Assembly (NCBI RefSeq): GCF_004340465.1
Contig: NZ_SLVV01000003.1
Location: forward strand, 420,982-484,981
Origin: Mesobacillus foraminis
Lineage (GTDB): Bacteria > Bacillota > Bacilli > Bacillales > Cytobacillaceae
Direction of reading: 5' to 3'
DNA length: 64,000 bases
Positions 32,239 through 41,487 of the stretch are shown one piece after another. Positions within the stretch are counted from its first letter, which is position 1, and each line of letters opens with the position of its first letter. Made by a program: the position numbers and the translations under genes. The notes under the pieces were generated by a model, which did not search any database, was not told where the DNA came from, and worked only from the letters and a program-made list of their open reading frames with translations.

Positions 32239-32268
32239 AAGAGCAAAGGCCGGAGCCTTTGCTCTTCT
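32239..32268. terminator. bidirectional terminator
   Basis: The 12-bp perfect stem AAGAGCAAAGGC/GCCTTTGCTCTT has a 4-nt loop. It serves rodA and the convergent germination operon. Confidence 0.88.
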
Positions 32269-33333
32269 TCATTCAACCACTCCTACTTCAGCGATTGACA
32301 CATCAACACTTACTTTAACCTCGGCATTTGGGTATTCTTCAGTCCATTTGGTAAAATCAAACCCCCTTGTCTGTGTTTTTGCAAAATGGCCCAAACCAAT
32401 GGGATCGATATTCTTTTCCTGAAATTTCTTGATTAATTTGGTGCATTCTGAAGCAACTTGTCTTTCTAGCTGCTTTTCAATTTTTTTAACAACCTTTTTC
32501 GATACCGTTCGGCCGGTATACTCGCTAACGAGCGCATCGATATTGATATGGATGTCAAATTCATAAGGGCTCCTCTTTTTTAGCCGAAATTTATATTTTG
32601 ACTTAAGGCTTTTAATCACTGATTCTTTATTGTCCGCTTTTATCTTTATCGTCCCCTCGCTATATTCATCAACCAGCAGCTTAAAGTAAAACATCTTGGA
32701 TGTGGGGATGGAATCAATGACTTTTTCATCTTTAAAAAGTGCTACGCCTGCTATATTTACCAGATCAGGCTGAGTCTTCTTTAGCAGGGGAAGAAAAGGG
32801 TCTTTCCCTTTCTGATAGAAATCAAATAAAAATTGGTGAACATTCGTGAGGGGCATATTGCCCCGCTCCGTATTCTGCTGGATCAAACCGGAAAGATAAA
32901 TGGCATTGCCCCGGTCTCCATAATTTCCTTTGAAAATTTCGCTTGCTGTTCCATCAACGACTGCCAGGTATACCCTTGCACCAACGCTGGGGTCACGCTG
33001 AAAGGCATCGAGAAATTCAATAATTCCCTCTCTTGCAACCTCTTCCCCAAACAGTCCAACCTCTAGGCTTCCAGTTACGATGGGCTGGGAGGATTTATGG
33101 GACATCTGGAAAATGATATCCCTGGTAACGGTTCCCTTTGAAGTAAAGGTAAAATTTTCAATGGACCGGTCCGTCTTATAGACAGGGATCATCACGCTTC
33201 CGAGAATCTGGTCATCTTTTTTATCAAGGCCGATGCCTACCGCAATATTGACATCATCCACGACTTCCTTTTGAACACAGCCTGAAAGAAGCATCAAGCT
33301 TAGCAACAATAAGAAAAGTTTTTGACCCCTCAC
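32269..33333 (-). CDS. spore germination lipoprotein, GerAC/GerKC family
   Basis: The 354-residue Ger(x)C-family lipoprotein has a signal FLLLLSLMLLSGCVQK and lipidated Cys, then NIAVGIGLDKKDDQILGSVMIPVY, SHKSSQPIVTGSLEVGLFGEE and ARVYLAVVDG typical of the family. GTG at 33333 overlaps the permease stop (GTGA) and follows GAAGGTG; the open frame upstream of this is not used. It is the C subunit of a nutrient germinant receptor in the inner spore membrane. The A, B, C gene order on the minus strand is standard, and expression in the forespore under sigma-G is expected from the family. Confidence 0.92.
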   Translation of the reverse strand: MRGQKLFLLLLSLMLLSGCVQKEVVDDVNIAVGIGLDKKDDQILGSVMIPVYKTDRSIENFTFTSKGTVTRDIIFQMSHKSSQPIVTGSLEVGLFGEEVAREGIIEFLDAFQRDPSVGARVYLAVVDGTASEIFKGNYGDRGNAIYLSGLIQQNTERGNMPLTNVHQFLFDFYQKGKDPFLPLLKKTQPDLVNIAGVALFKDEKVIDSIPTSKMFYFKLLVDEYSEGTIKIKADNKESVIKSLKSKYKFRLKKRSPYEFDIHINIDALVSEYTGRTVSKKVVKKIEKQLERQVASECTKLIKKFQEKNIDPIGLGHFAKTQTRGFDFTKWTEEYPNAEVKVSVDVSIAEVGVVE

Positions 33334-34445
33334 TTCTTTTTCACCTTCTTTGCAATTAAAACGGACAAATAGAGGAAAGGAATAAACAAATAGGAAACGG
33401 CAAAGCTCAGTAAGGCCGTCAGATCCAGAACCATATTGATCCTCTCGCGACTGTTTAGAAACATCAATATTCCAAGGCATAGCAATGCTGCGACTATTAC
33501 CCCTTTACGCTGCTTTAGATGAAATACCTGCTTTGTGACCCGGCTTGCCACCCATAGTGATATCGCCACGTTCGGGATAATAATGATGGCCCAGTTAGCG
33601 ATCCCGATATACTCAAACCGTTCAATAAAAGGAAGCTGAACGATTTTCCACATTTCCAGTGTCGGCCAGATGGATTTTTCCAGCAGGCCGCCTGAAAAAT
33701 AGGCAAAGGTGAGGATCGCTAAAACCGTGTAAAGAATCGTTGTAAAAAAAACCCCAAGATGCGCCCATTTTTTTGATTTCTGCGGTTCTTTGATGAATGG
33801 GTAAATAAACAGAAGCACATCATACCCCAGGTAAGTGAGTGACATCCTGTACCCGCTTTTTATCATATCGATTAATGTATGGTCGAAAACAGGCAATAAA
33901 TTCGTGAAATCAGCATGCTTGACTGCAAGGCCAAAAACCAGCAGCAAATAGGCTGGAAGAACGAGAGAGAAAAAAGCCATGCCGGCAACCGTCCTGAGTC
34001 CGCCATTAATGATGTATACAGCCAATAAGAGATAAACGGAAGCAAACACAAAGGTGTTTAATTCTGGAAACATCCATACTTTAATGATTTCAATCAGGCC
34101 GCCGAGAACTCCCGCACAGGTTAAAATGTAATAGAAAATAAAAAAACTGTTCAGAGCGTTTCCTGCGATTTTCCCAAATACGTATACATTGGCAGTAAGG
34201 ACATCTCCTTGGACCGTTTCGCATATTTTGTACATCACCCATACTATGACATGGATAATCAGACCGGCCCCTAATACTGAAATCCAGGCATCATTCCCTG
34301 CATCTTTGGCTACAACCCGCTGAAAGCCGAGAACACCTATTCCAATCTGCATTGCCATAATCACATATAGAGGGAGGAAGGGCGATATTTTAAACCTATC
34401 CTGAATGGGTTTGTGCATGATTCCTACCTGCCTTCCAATGATCAT
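33330..34445 (-). CDS. spore germination permease, GerAB family
   Basis: This is a 371-residue, ten-helix protein of the APC superfamily (KISPFLPLYVIMAMQIGIGVLGF at the start, MYKICETVQGDVLTANVYVFGK, TLEMWKIVQLPFIERFEYIGIANWAIIIIPN). It is the B subunit of the germinant receptor, thought to bind the germinant. ATG at 34445 overlaps the A-subunit stop by 4 bp. An internal ATG at 34418 also has a decent GGTAGGA site and would remove nine residues. It is co-transcribed with the A and C genes. Confidence 0.92.
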   Translation of the reverse strand: MIIGRQVGIMHKPIQDRFKISPFLPLYVIMAMQIGIGVLGFQRVVAKDAGNDAWISVLGAGLIIHVIVWVMYKICETVQGDVLTANVYVFGKIAGNALNSFFIFYYILTCAGVLGGLIEIIKVWMFPELNTFVFASVYLLLAVYIINGGLRTVAGMAFFSLVLPAYLLLVFGLAVKHADFTNLLPVFDHTLIDMIKSGYRMSLTYLGYDVLLFIYPFIKEPQKSKKWAHLGVFFTTILYTVLAILTFAYFSGGLLEKSIWPTLEMWKIVQLPFIERFEYIGIANWAIIIIPNVAISLWVASRVTKQVFHLKQRKGVIVAALLCLGILMFLNSRERINMVLDLTALLSFAVSYLFIPFLYLSVLIAKKVKKK

Positions 34446-35995
34446 TCATCAATATCCTTTTTCTTATGGCTTTTTTCACCGCTGAAACGAATCGGATCCT
34501 TCGTCCGCAAATAGCTCGGACGGCGGTTTAAATCTTTAAAAGAACCTCGGATAAAAGCATCTTTCAAATCCTGCACCCGTGGCGGATACAAGGGCTCAAG
34601 GAAAGGATGTCCAAGAGAGGTCAGCCGGATTAGGTGGGTCATAAGAAAGCAAAAAGCAATGGTGATTCCAAGGAGCCCCCATAATTCCGCCATCAGGAGA
34701 AAAGGAAAGCGCAAAAGCCTGATGGTGTTGCTCATTTTATAAACCGGTGTGGTAAAAGCAGCAAGAGCTGCGAGTGCGATGAAAATCAAAAGGACGTTGG
34801 AAGTCAGCCCGGCTTCAACCGATGCAGTCCCAAGTACGATACCGCCCACGATACCAATCGTCTGGCCGACCTTGGTAGGCAATCTAGCGCCTGCCTCCCT
34901 AAGGAGTTCAATGGTGATTTCCAGAAATAAAGCTTCCAGGATAGGCGGGAAGGGAACAACCCTGCGGGAATTGATCAATGTCCCGAGGAGATCCTTAGGG
35001 ATCAGCTCGTAATGATAGGTAAGAGCAGCAACATATATGGGTGTAATCAAAATCGAAAAGGCTACTCCAAAGACACGAATCAATCTAAAGAAAGAGGACA
35101 GGACCCAGTTCAGAAAATAATCCTCAAATGAGCTGAAAAACTCAATCAGTGTCGTTGGCCCGATTAATGCATGAGGAGAACCGTCTACCAAAATCGCAAT
35201 TTTCCCCTCAGCCAGGATGGCCGCAACCCGGTCAGGACGTTCTGTATCAAGCAGCTGAGGGAAAGGCGAGCTCTCGTTGTCAGAAATAAGCTGGACAATA
35301 TAGGAGCTGTCGACGATTTCATCAAATTCAATATTCTTAATCCGCTGGCGGACTGTCTGAATGATTTCATCGTTGGTGATCCCTTCAACGTGTAAAATGG
35401 ATATCTTTGTTTTCGATAGACTCCCGAGGGTAAACTCCTCACTTACCAGTTCCTTGATCGGCATCCGCTTTCGGACCATATTGATGTTCTGCCGGAGGGA
35501 TTCTACAAAGGCTTCCTTCGGCCCCACAACGCTAAACTCAATTTCAGGCGCTGAAACCGACCGGCTAACTTCCTTTTGTGCCGCAATGAAGGCAAATAGG
35601 CTTTTGTCATTATCTAAAAACAGCATGACATACCCATTGAACAGCTTTTTCTCAATCTCTGATTTTTCCGTGGAAAGCTGGACATCAGGAATAGGGAGCA
35701 GCTTTTTGATATCCGAAAGCTGATAAAGCTCTTCTTCAAGTAAAGCCGGGAGGACACTGTTGCTCAGTATCTTTTCATCCACAAGGGTGGACATAAAAAC
35801 AAAGGTGAAAGGTTTGCCTGTTTTTTGATTGATATAATTCGTTTTTGTAAAGTCCTTGGATTTGAGGAATGTTTTTTCCCAGTCCTCTGAATTCTTTTTT
35901 TCTTCGTTTTTATTCTGAGTATGTTGCTGATTCTTTTCAGGACTGCTTGAACGTTCGTTCTGCATCCGCCGCTTTCTCTTAAAAAAATGTCCCAT
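34442..35995 (-). CDS. spore germination protein, GerAA family
   Basis: The ~517-residue A subunit of a GerA-type nutrient receptor has a hydrophilic, Lys/Glu/Asn-rich N-terminal domain. The family core follows (EEIVDSSYIVQLISDN in the cytoplasmic domain, DRVAAILAEGKIAILVDGSPHALIGPTTLIEFF, then membrane helices with VPFPPILEALFLEITIELLREAGARLPTKVGQTIGIVGG). ATG at 35995 follows GTGGTGAGG; the upstream GTGs are part of that ribosome binding site. It is the first gene of the gerA-B-C operon, which shows the organism forms spores. Confidence 0.93.
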   Translation of the reverse strand: MGHFFKRKRRMQNERSSSPEKNQQHTQNKNEEKKNSEDWEKTFLKSKDFTKTNYINQKTGKPFTFVFMSTLVDEKILSNSVLPALLEEELYQLSDIKKLLPIPDVQLSTEKSEIEKKLFNGYVMLFLDNDKSLFAFIAAQKEVSRSVSAPEIEFSVVGPKEAFVESLRQNINMVRKRMPIKELVSEEFTLGSLSKTKISILHVEGITNDEIIQTVRQRIKNIEFDEIVDSSYIVQLISDNESSPFPQLLDTERPDRVAAILAEGKIAILVDGSPHALIGPTTLIEFFSSFEDYFLNWVLSSFFRLIRVFGVAFSILITPIYVAALTYHYELIPKDLLGTLINSRRVVPFPPILEALFLEITIELLREAGARLPTKVGQTIGIVGGIVLGTASVEAGLTSNVLLIFIALAALAAFTTPVYKMSNTIRLLRFPFLLMAELWGLLGITIAFCFLMTHLIRLTSLGHPFLEPLYPPRVQDLKDAFIRGSFKDLNRRPSYLRTKDPIRFSGEKSHKKKDIDE

Positions 35996-36063
35996 GTGCC
36001 TCACCACTTCAGAAGTTTGCGTTTAGCTTTTGCCAAAAAAGGCAGGTTTATGAAAAAAAAGAA

Positions 36064-36089
36064 AAAACCCGCAAATAAATGCGGGTTTT
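36064..36089 (-). terminator. terminator of the siderophore-binding protein gene
   Basis: The 10-bp perfect stem AAAACCCGCA/TGCGGGTTTT has a 6-nt loop and A/T runs on both sides. Confidence 0.85.
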
Positions 36090-36110
36090 ACGGATGTTTA
36101 TTAAAGAGGA

Positions 36111-37106
36111 TTATTTTTCAGCCATGATCTTTTCAAGGTCATCAAGCATCGCATTGGCCGCCATAACGCCTCCGGCAGTATTCCAGATCGCATCGCTGAC
36201 CTCGTGGGCATTATTGTTTTTCACTGCACTCAGATTCTTCCAAAGTGGATCATTTGTCCATTCTTCAGCGGTATTTAAAGCTTCTTTGTCTCCATTGGGA
36301 GCATAAGTGAAATAGAAAAGGATATCTCCATCCATTTTCGGAATGACTTCTTTTCCGACCTCGATTGCCAGGTTCCCAAGCTGATTCTCTTCGGTGAACA
36401 GTTCAGCCTGATGCTCTGCCCGCTTAAATCCTAATTGGTCAAAAATGACTCCGGAAAACGAATCCGTATAATAGATCCTGGACTTTCCAGCCATAAAACG
36501 AACAACTGATACTTCCTGATTGACCTTATCTCCAAGCTTTTCTTTTATTTCTGCAACATGGCTGTCGAAATCATTCAGGACATCATTTCCTTTGTCTTCA
36601 AGGTTTAACGCTTTTGCATAAAGCTTAAAGTTTTCTTTCCAGTCTCCCCTGAGCGTCTCCGAGAAGACAGTAGGAGCAATGGCATTTAACTGGCTGTAGA
36701 CCGCTTCATGGCGAAGCTTGTTTCCAATAATTAAATCTGGTTTTAAAGAAGCGATTTTTTCCAGGTTCACTTCACTTTCAAGTCCTACAACTTCAACACC
36801 TTCCATATCTCCTTTGATATGGTCATACCAGGGGTCGCCAAGCCAGGATTGGACAGCACCGACAGGTTTAACTCCAAGTGCCAGCAAGGCTTCTGTTCCT
36901 TCATTTGTAAGGATGACCACCTTTTCAGGAGTTTTCTCCAGTGTGGCCGTTCCCATTGCATGCTCAATTGTATAACCTGTTTTTTCCCCGCTGTCGCCGG
37001 CATCTTTTTCATTTGCGGCTTCGTCCTTTTCGTTATTCCCGCAGGCTGCCAGAAGCAGGAGGGAAAGAAGGGAAAGGAGTGTGAGTAAAGATTTAAAGCC
37101 TTTCAT
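36111..37106 (-). CDS. ferric-siderophore-binding lipoprotein (YfiY/FecB-like)
   Basis: The 331-residue class III periplasmic-binding-type lipoprotein has a signal LLSLLSLLLLAACGNN followed by TGYTIEHAMGTATLEKTPEKVVILTNEGTEALLALGVKPVGA, the usual start of Fe-hydroxamate/citrate binding proteins, and NLEKIASLKPDLIIGNKLRH. ATG at 37106 follows GGGAGG, and the longer upstream frame runs through the Fur box. It is divergent from two permease genes and an ATPase, forming one uptake system. It resembles YfiY, which binds citrate-hydroxamate siderophores such as schizokinen, but the ligand is inferred. Confidence 0.9.
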   Translation of the reverse strand: MKGFKSLLTLLSLLSLLLLAACGNNEKDEAANEKDAGDSGEKTGYTIEHAMGTATLEKTPEKVVILTNEGTEALLALGVKPVGAVQSWLGDPWYDHIKGDMEGVEVVGLESEVNLEKIASLKPDLIIGNKLRHEAVYSQLNAIAPTVFSETLRGDWKENFKLYAKALNLEDKGNDVLNDFDSHVAEIKEKLGDKVNQEVSVVRFMAGKSRIYYTDSFSGVIFDQLGFKRAEHQAELFTEENQLGNLAIEVGKEVIPKMDGDILFYFTYAPNGDKEALNTAEEWTNDPLWKNLSAVKNNNAHEVSDAIWNTAGGVMAANAMLDDLEKIMAEK

Positions 37107-37132
37107 AAATATGTAACCTCCCATAATATCAA

Positions 37133-37147
37133 TGATAATGATTATCA
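37133..37147. promoter_or_regulatory. Fur box
   Basis: TGATAATGATTATCA is a perfect 7-1-7 Fur palindrome just upstream of the binding-protein gene. Confidence 0.92.
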
Positions 37148-37195
37148 ATTACAGACTAATTTTAAAATGAAACAGGCAGGCAGTCAACACTTAAT

Positions 37196-37210
37196 TGAAA
37201 ATCATTTTCA
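37196..37210. promoter_or_regulatory. Fur box
   Basis: TGAAAATCATTTTCA is a 7-1-7 Fur palindrome in the divergent promoter region. Confidence 0.85.
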
Positions 37211-37240
37211 ATTATTTAAAACATTCCATAAATAGCTAAA

Positions 37241-37255
37241 TGAAAATGATTTTCA
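37241..37255. promoter_or_regulatory. Fur box
   Basis: TGAAAATGATTTTCA, the third Fur palindrome, is nearest the permease promoter. Confidence 0.85.
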
Positions 37256-37350
37256 AAGTCATTGACATAATCCCACTGGACCAATAGACTAAAACTTGAA
37301 AAAACGTAAATGTTATAGACAATAATAGATTGTTCGGAAAGGTTATTCCT

Positions 37351-38355
37351 ATGCAGCTGTTAAATCCGGTCCATAAGTGGGTGGGCCTTTTTATCGCCAT
37401 TCTCCTGTTAATTTTCTTAATGTGTGCAAGCATTGTTTACGGATATACAGATACGACTTGGAAAATGGCCATTGACGCTTTTACGAGCTTTAATGGCTCT
37501 AATGAACATATTGTGATTGAATCGGTGAGGCTCCCGCGCTCGCTGATTGCTGCCGCTGTCGGCGGAAGCCTTGCCATCGCTGGAGTTCTGATGCAAACGC
37601 TGACGAAAAATCCGCTGGCTTCTCCGGATATATTTGGAGTGAATGCCGGGGCGGGGGTGGCTGTGGTCATTGCCATGACCATCTTCGGTGCAGGGAATCT
37701 TGAGCTATTTACATGGCTTTCGTTCGCCGGCGCTGCGGTAGCCGCCATTAGTGTATATGGAGTGGGATCTCTGGGGCGCGAAGGACTGACACCAATGAAG
37801 CTGACCCTGGCTGGAGCTGCAATGACTGCGATGTTTGCTTCCTTCACCCAGGGACTATTAGTGATAAATGAAGCAGCCCTTGAACAGGCACTCTTTTGGC
37901 TTGCTGGTTCTGTAGCCGGAAGAAAGCTTGAAAATCTGACGGTCGTCTTTCCTTATCTGGCTGCCGGCTGGATTGGAGCTCTATTGATATCCGCTAAGCT
38001 AAATGTTCTGTCGATGGGGGAGGATGTGGCGAAGGGGCTTGGCTTGAATACTGGCCTCTTAAAAATAGGCATCGGCCTGATTGTCATTTTATTATCCGGA
38101 GGGGCAGTAGCAGTTTCGGGGCCAATCGGGTTTATTGGCATCGTGATCCCGCATCTTACCCGGTCAATTGTTGGCATTGACCATCGCTGGGTCATACCTT
38201 TTGCTGGAGTCCTGGGCGGGATCCTGCTGGTTGCGGCAGATATTGCCTCCAGGTATATCCTGATGCCTCAGGAGGTTCCAGTCGGAGTCATGACCGCCAT
38301 CATTGGAACCCCATTTTTCATTTACATTGCCAGAAAGGGGTTCAATGGGCGATGA
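37351..38355 (+). CDS. FecCD-family siderophore permease, subunit 1
   Basis: The 334-residue FecCD-type ABC permease has about nine or ten helices (SVRLPRSLIAAAVGGSLAIAGVLMQTLTKNPLASPDIFGVNAGAG, LGREGLTPMKLTLAGAAM, SGPIGFIGIVIPHLTRSIVG). I chose ATG at 37351, preceded by GGAAAGG, over the TTG at 37330 in the same frame. It pairs with the next permease as a heterodimer. It is iron-repressed through the upstream Fur boxes and overlaps the next gene by 4 bp. Confidence 0.92.
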   Translation: MQLLNPVHKWVGLFIAILLLIFLMCASIVYGYTDTTWKMAIDAFTSFNGSNEHIVIESVRLPRSLIAAAVGGSLAIAGVLMQTLTKNPLASPDIFGVNAGAGVAVVIAMTIFGAGNLELFTWLSFAGAAVAAISVYGVGSLGREGLTPMKLTLAGAAMTAMFASFTQGLLVINEAALEQALFWLAGSVAGRKLENLTVVFPYLAAGWIGALLISAKLNVLSMGEDVAKGLGLNTGLLKIGIGLIVILLSGGAVAVSGPIGFIGIVIPHLTRSIVGIDHRWVIPFAGVLGGILLVAADIASRYILMPQEVPVGVMTAIIGTPFFIYIARKGFNGR

Positions 38356-39407
38356 AAAGATACAAAAGTTTACGTTTAAATCAAGAGAGAATCTCTTTTC
38401 TTATTGATTACAAGGCACTGTTGACGTTTTTGGGGCTGCTGCTGCTCACAGTCCTGGTGTTTGTGTTAAGTACAGGGCTGGGAGAAATGAACATCTCTCC
38501 ATTTTCCGTTTTACAGGTATTTTTCGGGGGCGGGACTGAAATGGACCGCCTTGTAATTCATACATTTCGACTGCCGAGAATCATTGTGGCACTTATGGTA
38601 GGGATGGGGCTGGCTGTAGCAGGCGGAATCCTCCAGGGAATGATCCGGAATCCCTTGGCCTCACCCGATATTCTGGGGATAACAGGAGGGGCAGCGGTAG
38701 CGGTTGTCGGGTTTTTAGCCATTTTCAGCGATAAAAACCATTCATTGACCGTCAGCATCCAGTGGCTTCCCGTAGCTGCTTTTATCGGGGCCGCTGTTGT
38801 CGCTCTCCTCGTTTACCTGCTCGCGTGGAAAAATGGAGTTTCCCCCATCAGGCTTGTACTGATTGGGATAGGCTTGATGACATTGATGAAGGCCCTGACC
38901 ACGATGATGATGGTTCTTGGTCCAATCTATCAAACAAGCCAGGCAAACATCTGGATTACAGGGACCGTTTACGGTTCAAACTGGAACAATGTAAAGGTGC
39001 TCGTTCCATGGATAATGCTGTTTCTGGTTATCGCCTTTATTTATTCCCGGGCGGTAAATATCCAGGAGCTCGGGGACGAAATTGCAACAGGGCTTGGAGG
39101 ATATGTCCAGAGGCAGCGGTTTATTTTATTGATGATCAGTACAGCCTTGATCGGAGGGTCCGTAGCCTTTGCCGGTGGAATCGGGTTTGTCGGGCTGATG
39201 GCTCCGCATATGGCAAGAAGGCTGGTCGGCTCGGACTTCGGTGCTTTGCTGCCTGTTTCGGCACTGCTCGGCGGGATATTGGTAATGGTAGCCGATTTGA
39301 TCGGACGAACCTTATTTTCACCACTTGAAATACCTGCAGGAGTCTTTACAGCCAGTATTGGGGCACCATACTTTATCTATTTGCTATTTAAGACACGGAA
39401 TGCTTAA
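38352..39407 (+). CDS. FecCD-family siderophore permease, subunit 2
   Basis: The 351-residue FecCD permease has the family signatures FRLPRIIVALMVGMGLAVAGGILQGMIRNPLASPDILGITGGAAVAVV and FAGGIGFVGLMAPHMARRLVG, with a cytoplasmic N-terminal extension. Its ATG overlaps the first permease stop (ATGA). With subunit 1, the ATPase and the divergent lipoprotein it makes up a ferric-siderophore importer of the YfiZ/YfhA type. Confidence 0.92.
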   Translation: MKRYKSLRLNQERISFLIDYKALLTFLGLLLLTVLVFVLSTGLGEMNISPFSVLQVFFGGGTEMDRLVIHTFRLPRIIVALMVGMGLAVAGGILQGMIRNPLASPDILGITGGAAVAVVGFLAIFSDKNHSLTVSIQWLPVAAFIGAAVVALLVYLLAWKNGVSPIRLVLIGIGLMTLMKALTTMMMVLGPIYQTSQANIWITGTVYGSNWNNVKVLVPWIMLFLVIAFIYSRAVNIQELGDEIATGLGGYVQRQRFILLMISTALIGGSVAFAGGIGFVGLMAPHMARRLVGSDFGALLPVSALLGGILVMVADLIGRTLFSPLEIPAGVFTASIGAPYFIYLLFKTRNA

Positions 39408-39441
39408 TAGATAGAAATCATTTAAAAAAGGGGCGGTCAAA

Positions 39442-40266
39442 ATGGGCCAGGCAGTAGAAGCGAAGAAACTGACGCTTTCTTATGGAGATTCAATTATCAT
39501 TAATGAACTTGACATTGAGATCCCAAAAGGAGAAATCACTGTTTTTATCGGGGGAAATGGGTGCGGGAAGTCGACGCTCCTTCGTTCGATTGCAAGGCTC
39601 CTTAAGCCAAAGTCCGGTGCAGTTCTCCTTGAAGGATCAGCCATATCCAGCCTTTCAACGAAAGAAGTGGCTAAAAAAATGGCGATATTGCCTCAGTCGC
39701 CAACTGCACCAGAAGGACTGACGGTTCTTCAGCTTGTCAAACAGGGCCGTTACCCTTATCAGACATGGCTGAAGCAGTGGTCGGCCGAGGACGAAGCAAA
39801 AGTCCAAAATGCTTTAAAAGCTACCGGAATTGAAGATTTAAAGGACCGACCCGTTGATTCCCTTTCAGGCGGACAGCGCCAGCGGGCATGGATTGCCATG
39901 ACACTGGCCCAGGATACGGATATTATTCTTCTCGATGAACCGACAACCTATCTGGACATGACTCATCAAATCGAAATTCTTGATCTTCTGTTTGAATTAA
40001 ACGAGCAGGAAGGTCGGACGATTCTTATGGTCCTTCATGACCTGAACCTTGCATGCCGGTATGCCCATAATATTGTCGCGATTAAAGATCAAAAGGTTTA
40101 TGCACAAGGAAAGCCGGAACATGTCATCAATTGCGGCCTGGTAAAAAATGTTTTTGAGATGGACTGTGAAGTAACGATTGATCCCCTGTTTGGAACACCG
40201 CTCTGCATTCCTTACGGGAAAGGGCGCTGTATCCTTACGAAGGGCGACATGGCCAATGCCCGTTAA
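39442..40266 (+). CDS. ferric-siderophore ABC transporter ATP-binding protein (FecE/YusV-like)
   Basis: The 274-residue ATPase has Walker [10 protein letters not shown], the Q-loop region [12 protein letters not shown], signature [17 protein letters not shown], Walker [14 protein letters not shown], and [13 protein letters not shown]. It belongs to the FhuC/FecE/YusV class that serves FecCD permeases. ATG at 39442 is preceded by AAAAAGGGG. The last four codons overlap the start of the FhuF-like gene. Confidence 0.93.
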   Translation: MGQAVEAKKLTLSYGDSIIINELDIEIPKGEITVFIGGNGCGKSTLLRSIARLLKPKSGAVLLEGSAISSLSTKEVAKKMAILPQSPTAPEGLTVLQLVKQGRYPYQTWLKQWSAEDEAKVQNALKATGIEDLKDRPVDSLSGGQRQRAWIAMTLAQDTDIILLDEPTTYLDMTHQIEILDLLFELNEQEGRTILMVLHDLNLACRYAHNIVAIKDQKVYAQGKPEHVINCGLVKNVFEMDCEVTIDPLFGTPLCIPYGKGRCILTKGDMANAR

Positions 40267-41020
40267 GCTAACTCCCAGAGAGGCATCCGAGCTCTCAAGG
40301 TTCAGGTACTCTTCACAGCTTGAGGAAGAGGGTTCGGCCATTAAAATTGGAGACCTGCTAAGTTCCGATAAAATGGCTGCCTTTTTGGAAGATGTCAAAA
40401 AAGAAATCAAAGCTCCGGACTTTAAGGTGGCCGCTTCTGTTTTTACAAAACGATTTGCATTTGTCGCAGTGATTTATTTGTATGCTTTATCAGCGTGGAA
40501 CAAGAGACTTTGTTTTACTTTGGATTCCCTGCTCCTGCAAAGCAACAGCAAGGATGGGAACTGGCTGCCTGATTACTCCATGGAAAACCTTTCAGCGGAG
40601 GAGTTTGCAGGCGGAAGCAGAGAACAATGGAGAGAAGAGGCGTTGCGGCATTTATTTAAGGAAATTGTCTATCCTGTACTTGATGCACTTGCCACGGAGG
40701 GAAAGCTGACAAAATTCATCCTTTGGGAAAATATCGCCGTATACATATACTGGCTCTATGGAAACATCCTCGAAGGAAAGTACCAGGAAGATTTTCACTA
40801 TCTTGTAAAAGCCGCCCCTGGGTCCGTCTTTGGTCCATATAATCGCAATCCCCTGGAAAGGTATAATGTAGAGCCAACCTATTTGGAAGAATTGGATGAA
40901 TCCGTCCGAATCAGGAAAACATGCTGCTTTACCTACCAGCTGGGGGAGAAGAGGACATACTGCAAAAACTGCCCGTTATATTGCAGGCAATTTAATACGG
41001 GAAAGAGGAACAAGCATTGA
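40256..41020 (+). CDS. FhuF-like [2Fe-2S] ferric-siderophore reductase
   Basis: The 254-residue cytoplasmic protein has a C-terminal [24 protein letters not shown], the CC-x(n)-CxxC cluster ligands of the FhuF family, and a helical body similar to the FhuF/IucA-IucC C-terminal families. FhuF-type reductases release iron from imported hydroxamate or citrate siderophores. ATG at 40256 overlaps the ATPase stop by 11 bp; the frame upstream of it is inside the ATPase gene. Together with the importer it completes an uptake-and-release pathway under Fur control. Confidence 0.86.
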   Translation: MPVKLTPREASELSRFRYSSQLEEEGSAIKIGDLLSSDKMAAFLEDVKKEIKAPDFKVAASVFTKRFAFVAVIYLYALSAWNKRLCFTLDSLLLQSNSKDGNWLPDYSMENLSAEEFAGGSREQWREEALRHLFKEIVYPVLDALATEGKLTKFILWENIAVYIYWLYGNILEGKYQEDFHYLVKAAPGSVFGPYNRNPLERYNVEPTYLEELDESVRIRKTCCFTYQLGEKRTYCKNCPLYCRQFNTGKRNKH

Positions 41021-41265
41021 AAAATACTTTAACAGAACAAATAGAAGGTTTGCTCGAAAAATATACAGAATTGCTGGTCGGCGAGGCGACCGACGAACAT
41101 ATAGAAAAAGTAAAATCGTGGGTCATTTATAATCATATCGCAAAATCCATGCCTCCCCTTGCGAAACACTGGAACAGCAGTTATCCTGATGGAAAAGAAA
41201 ATATCTTGCAGGTCATTAAAGAAATTAAAGAATTAAACGAACAGAACCGTCTAAAAAAGAAATAA
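41017..41265 (+). CDS. yusU: YusU-like (DUF2573) small protein
   Basis: The 82-residue acidic helical protein contains EGLLEKYTELLVGEATDEHIEKVKSWVIYNHIAKSMPPLAKHWN and resembles B. subtilis YusU, which is encoded beside the siderophore ATPase YusV. The start is TTG, overlapping the previous stop (TTGA), with AAGAGGAA upstream. The function is unknown; its conserved place behind siderophore uptake genes suggests an iron-related role. Confidence 0.8.
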   Translation: MKNTLTEQIEGLLEKYTELLVGEATDEHIEKVKSWVIYNHIAKSMPPLAKHWNSSYPDGKENILQVIKEIKELNEQNRLKKK

Positions 41266-41278
41266 GGAAAGATGCCTG

Positions 41279-41313
41279 ATAAACCATTTTGTGCAAAGTG
41301 GTTTATTTTTTTT
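41279..41313 (+). terminator. terminator of the siderophore uptake operon
   Basis: ATAAACCATTTT pairs with AAAGTGGTTTAT (12 bp, one G-U) around a 4-nt loop, followed by T8. Confidence 0.85.
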
Positions 41314-41487
41314 GCCGCAGGGAATCGTCGCACTAAATATAGTTATATAAAAGTATTAATCGAACGAACAATGACCATTACGATTTCATTACAATACTAT
41401 AAAGAGAAGGGATTTTTTCAAAGTTCGGGCAAGCGTTTTAAAATTTGGTTCGGCATCGATCTTTTCGAATAAGGAGAGATAAATAAG

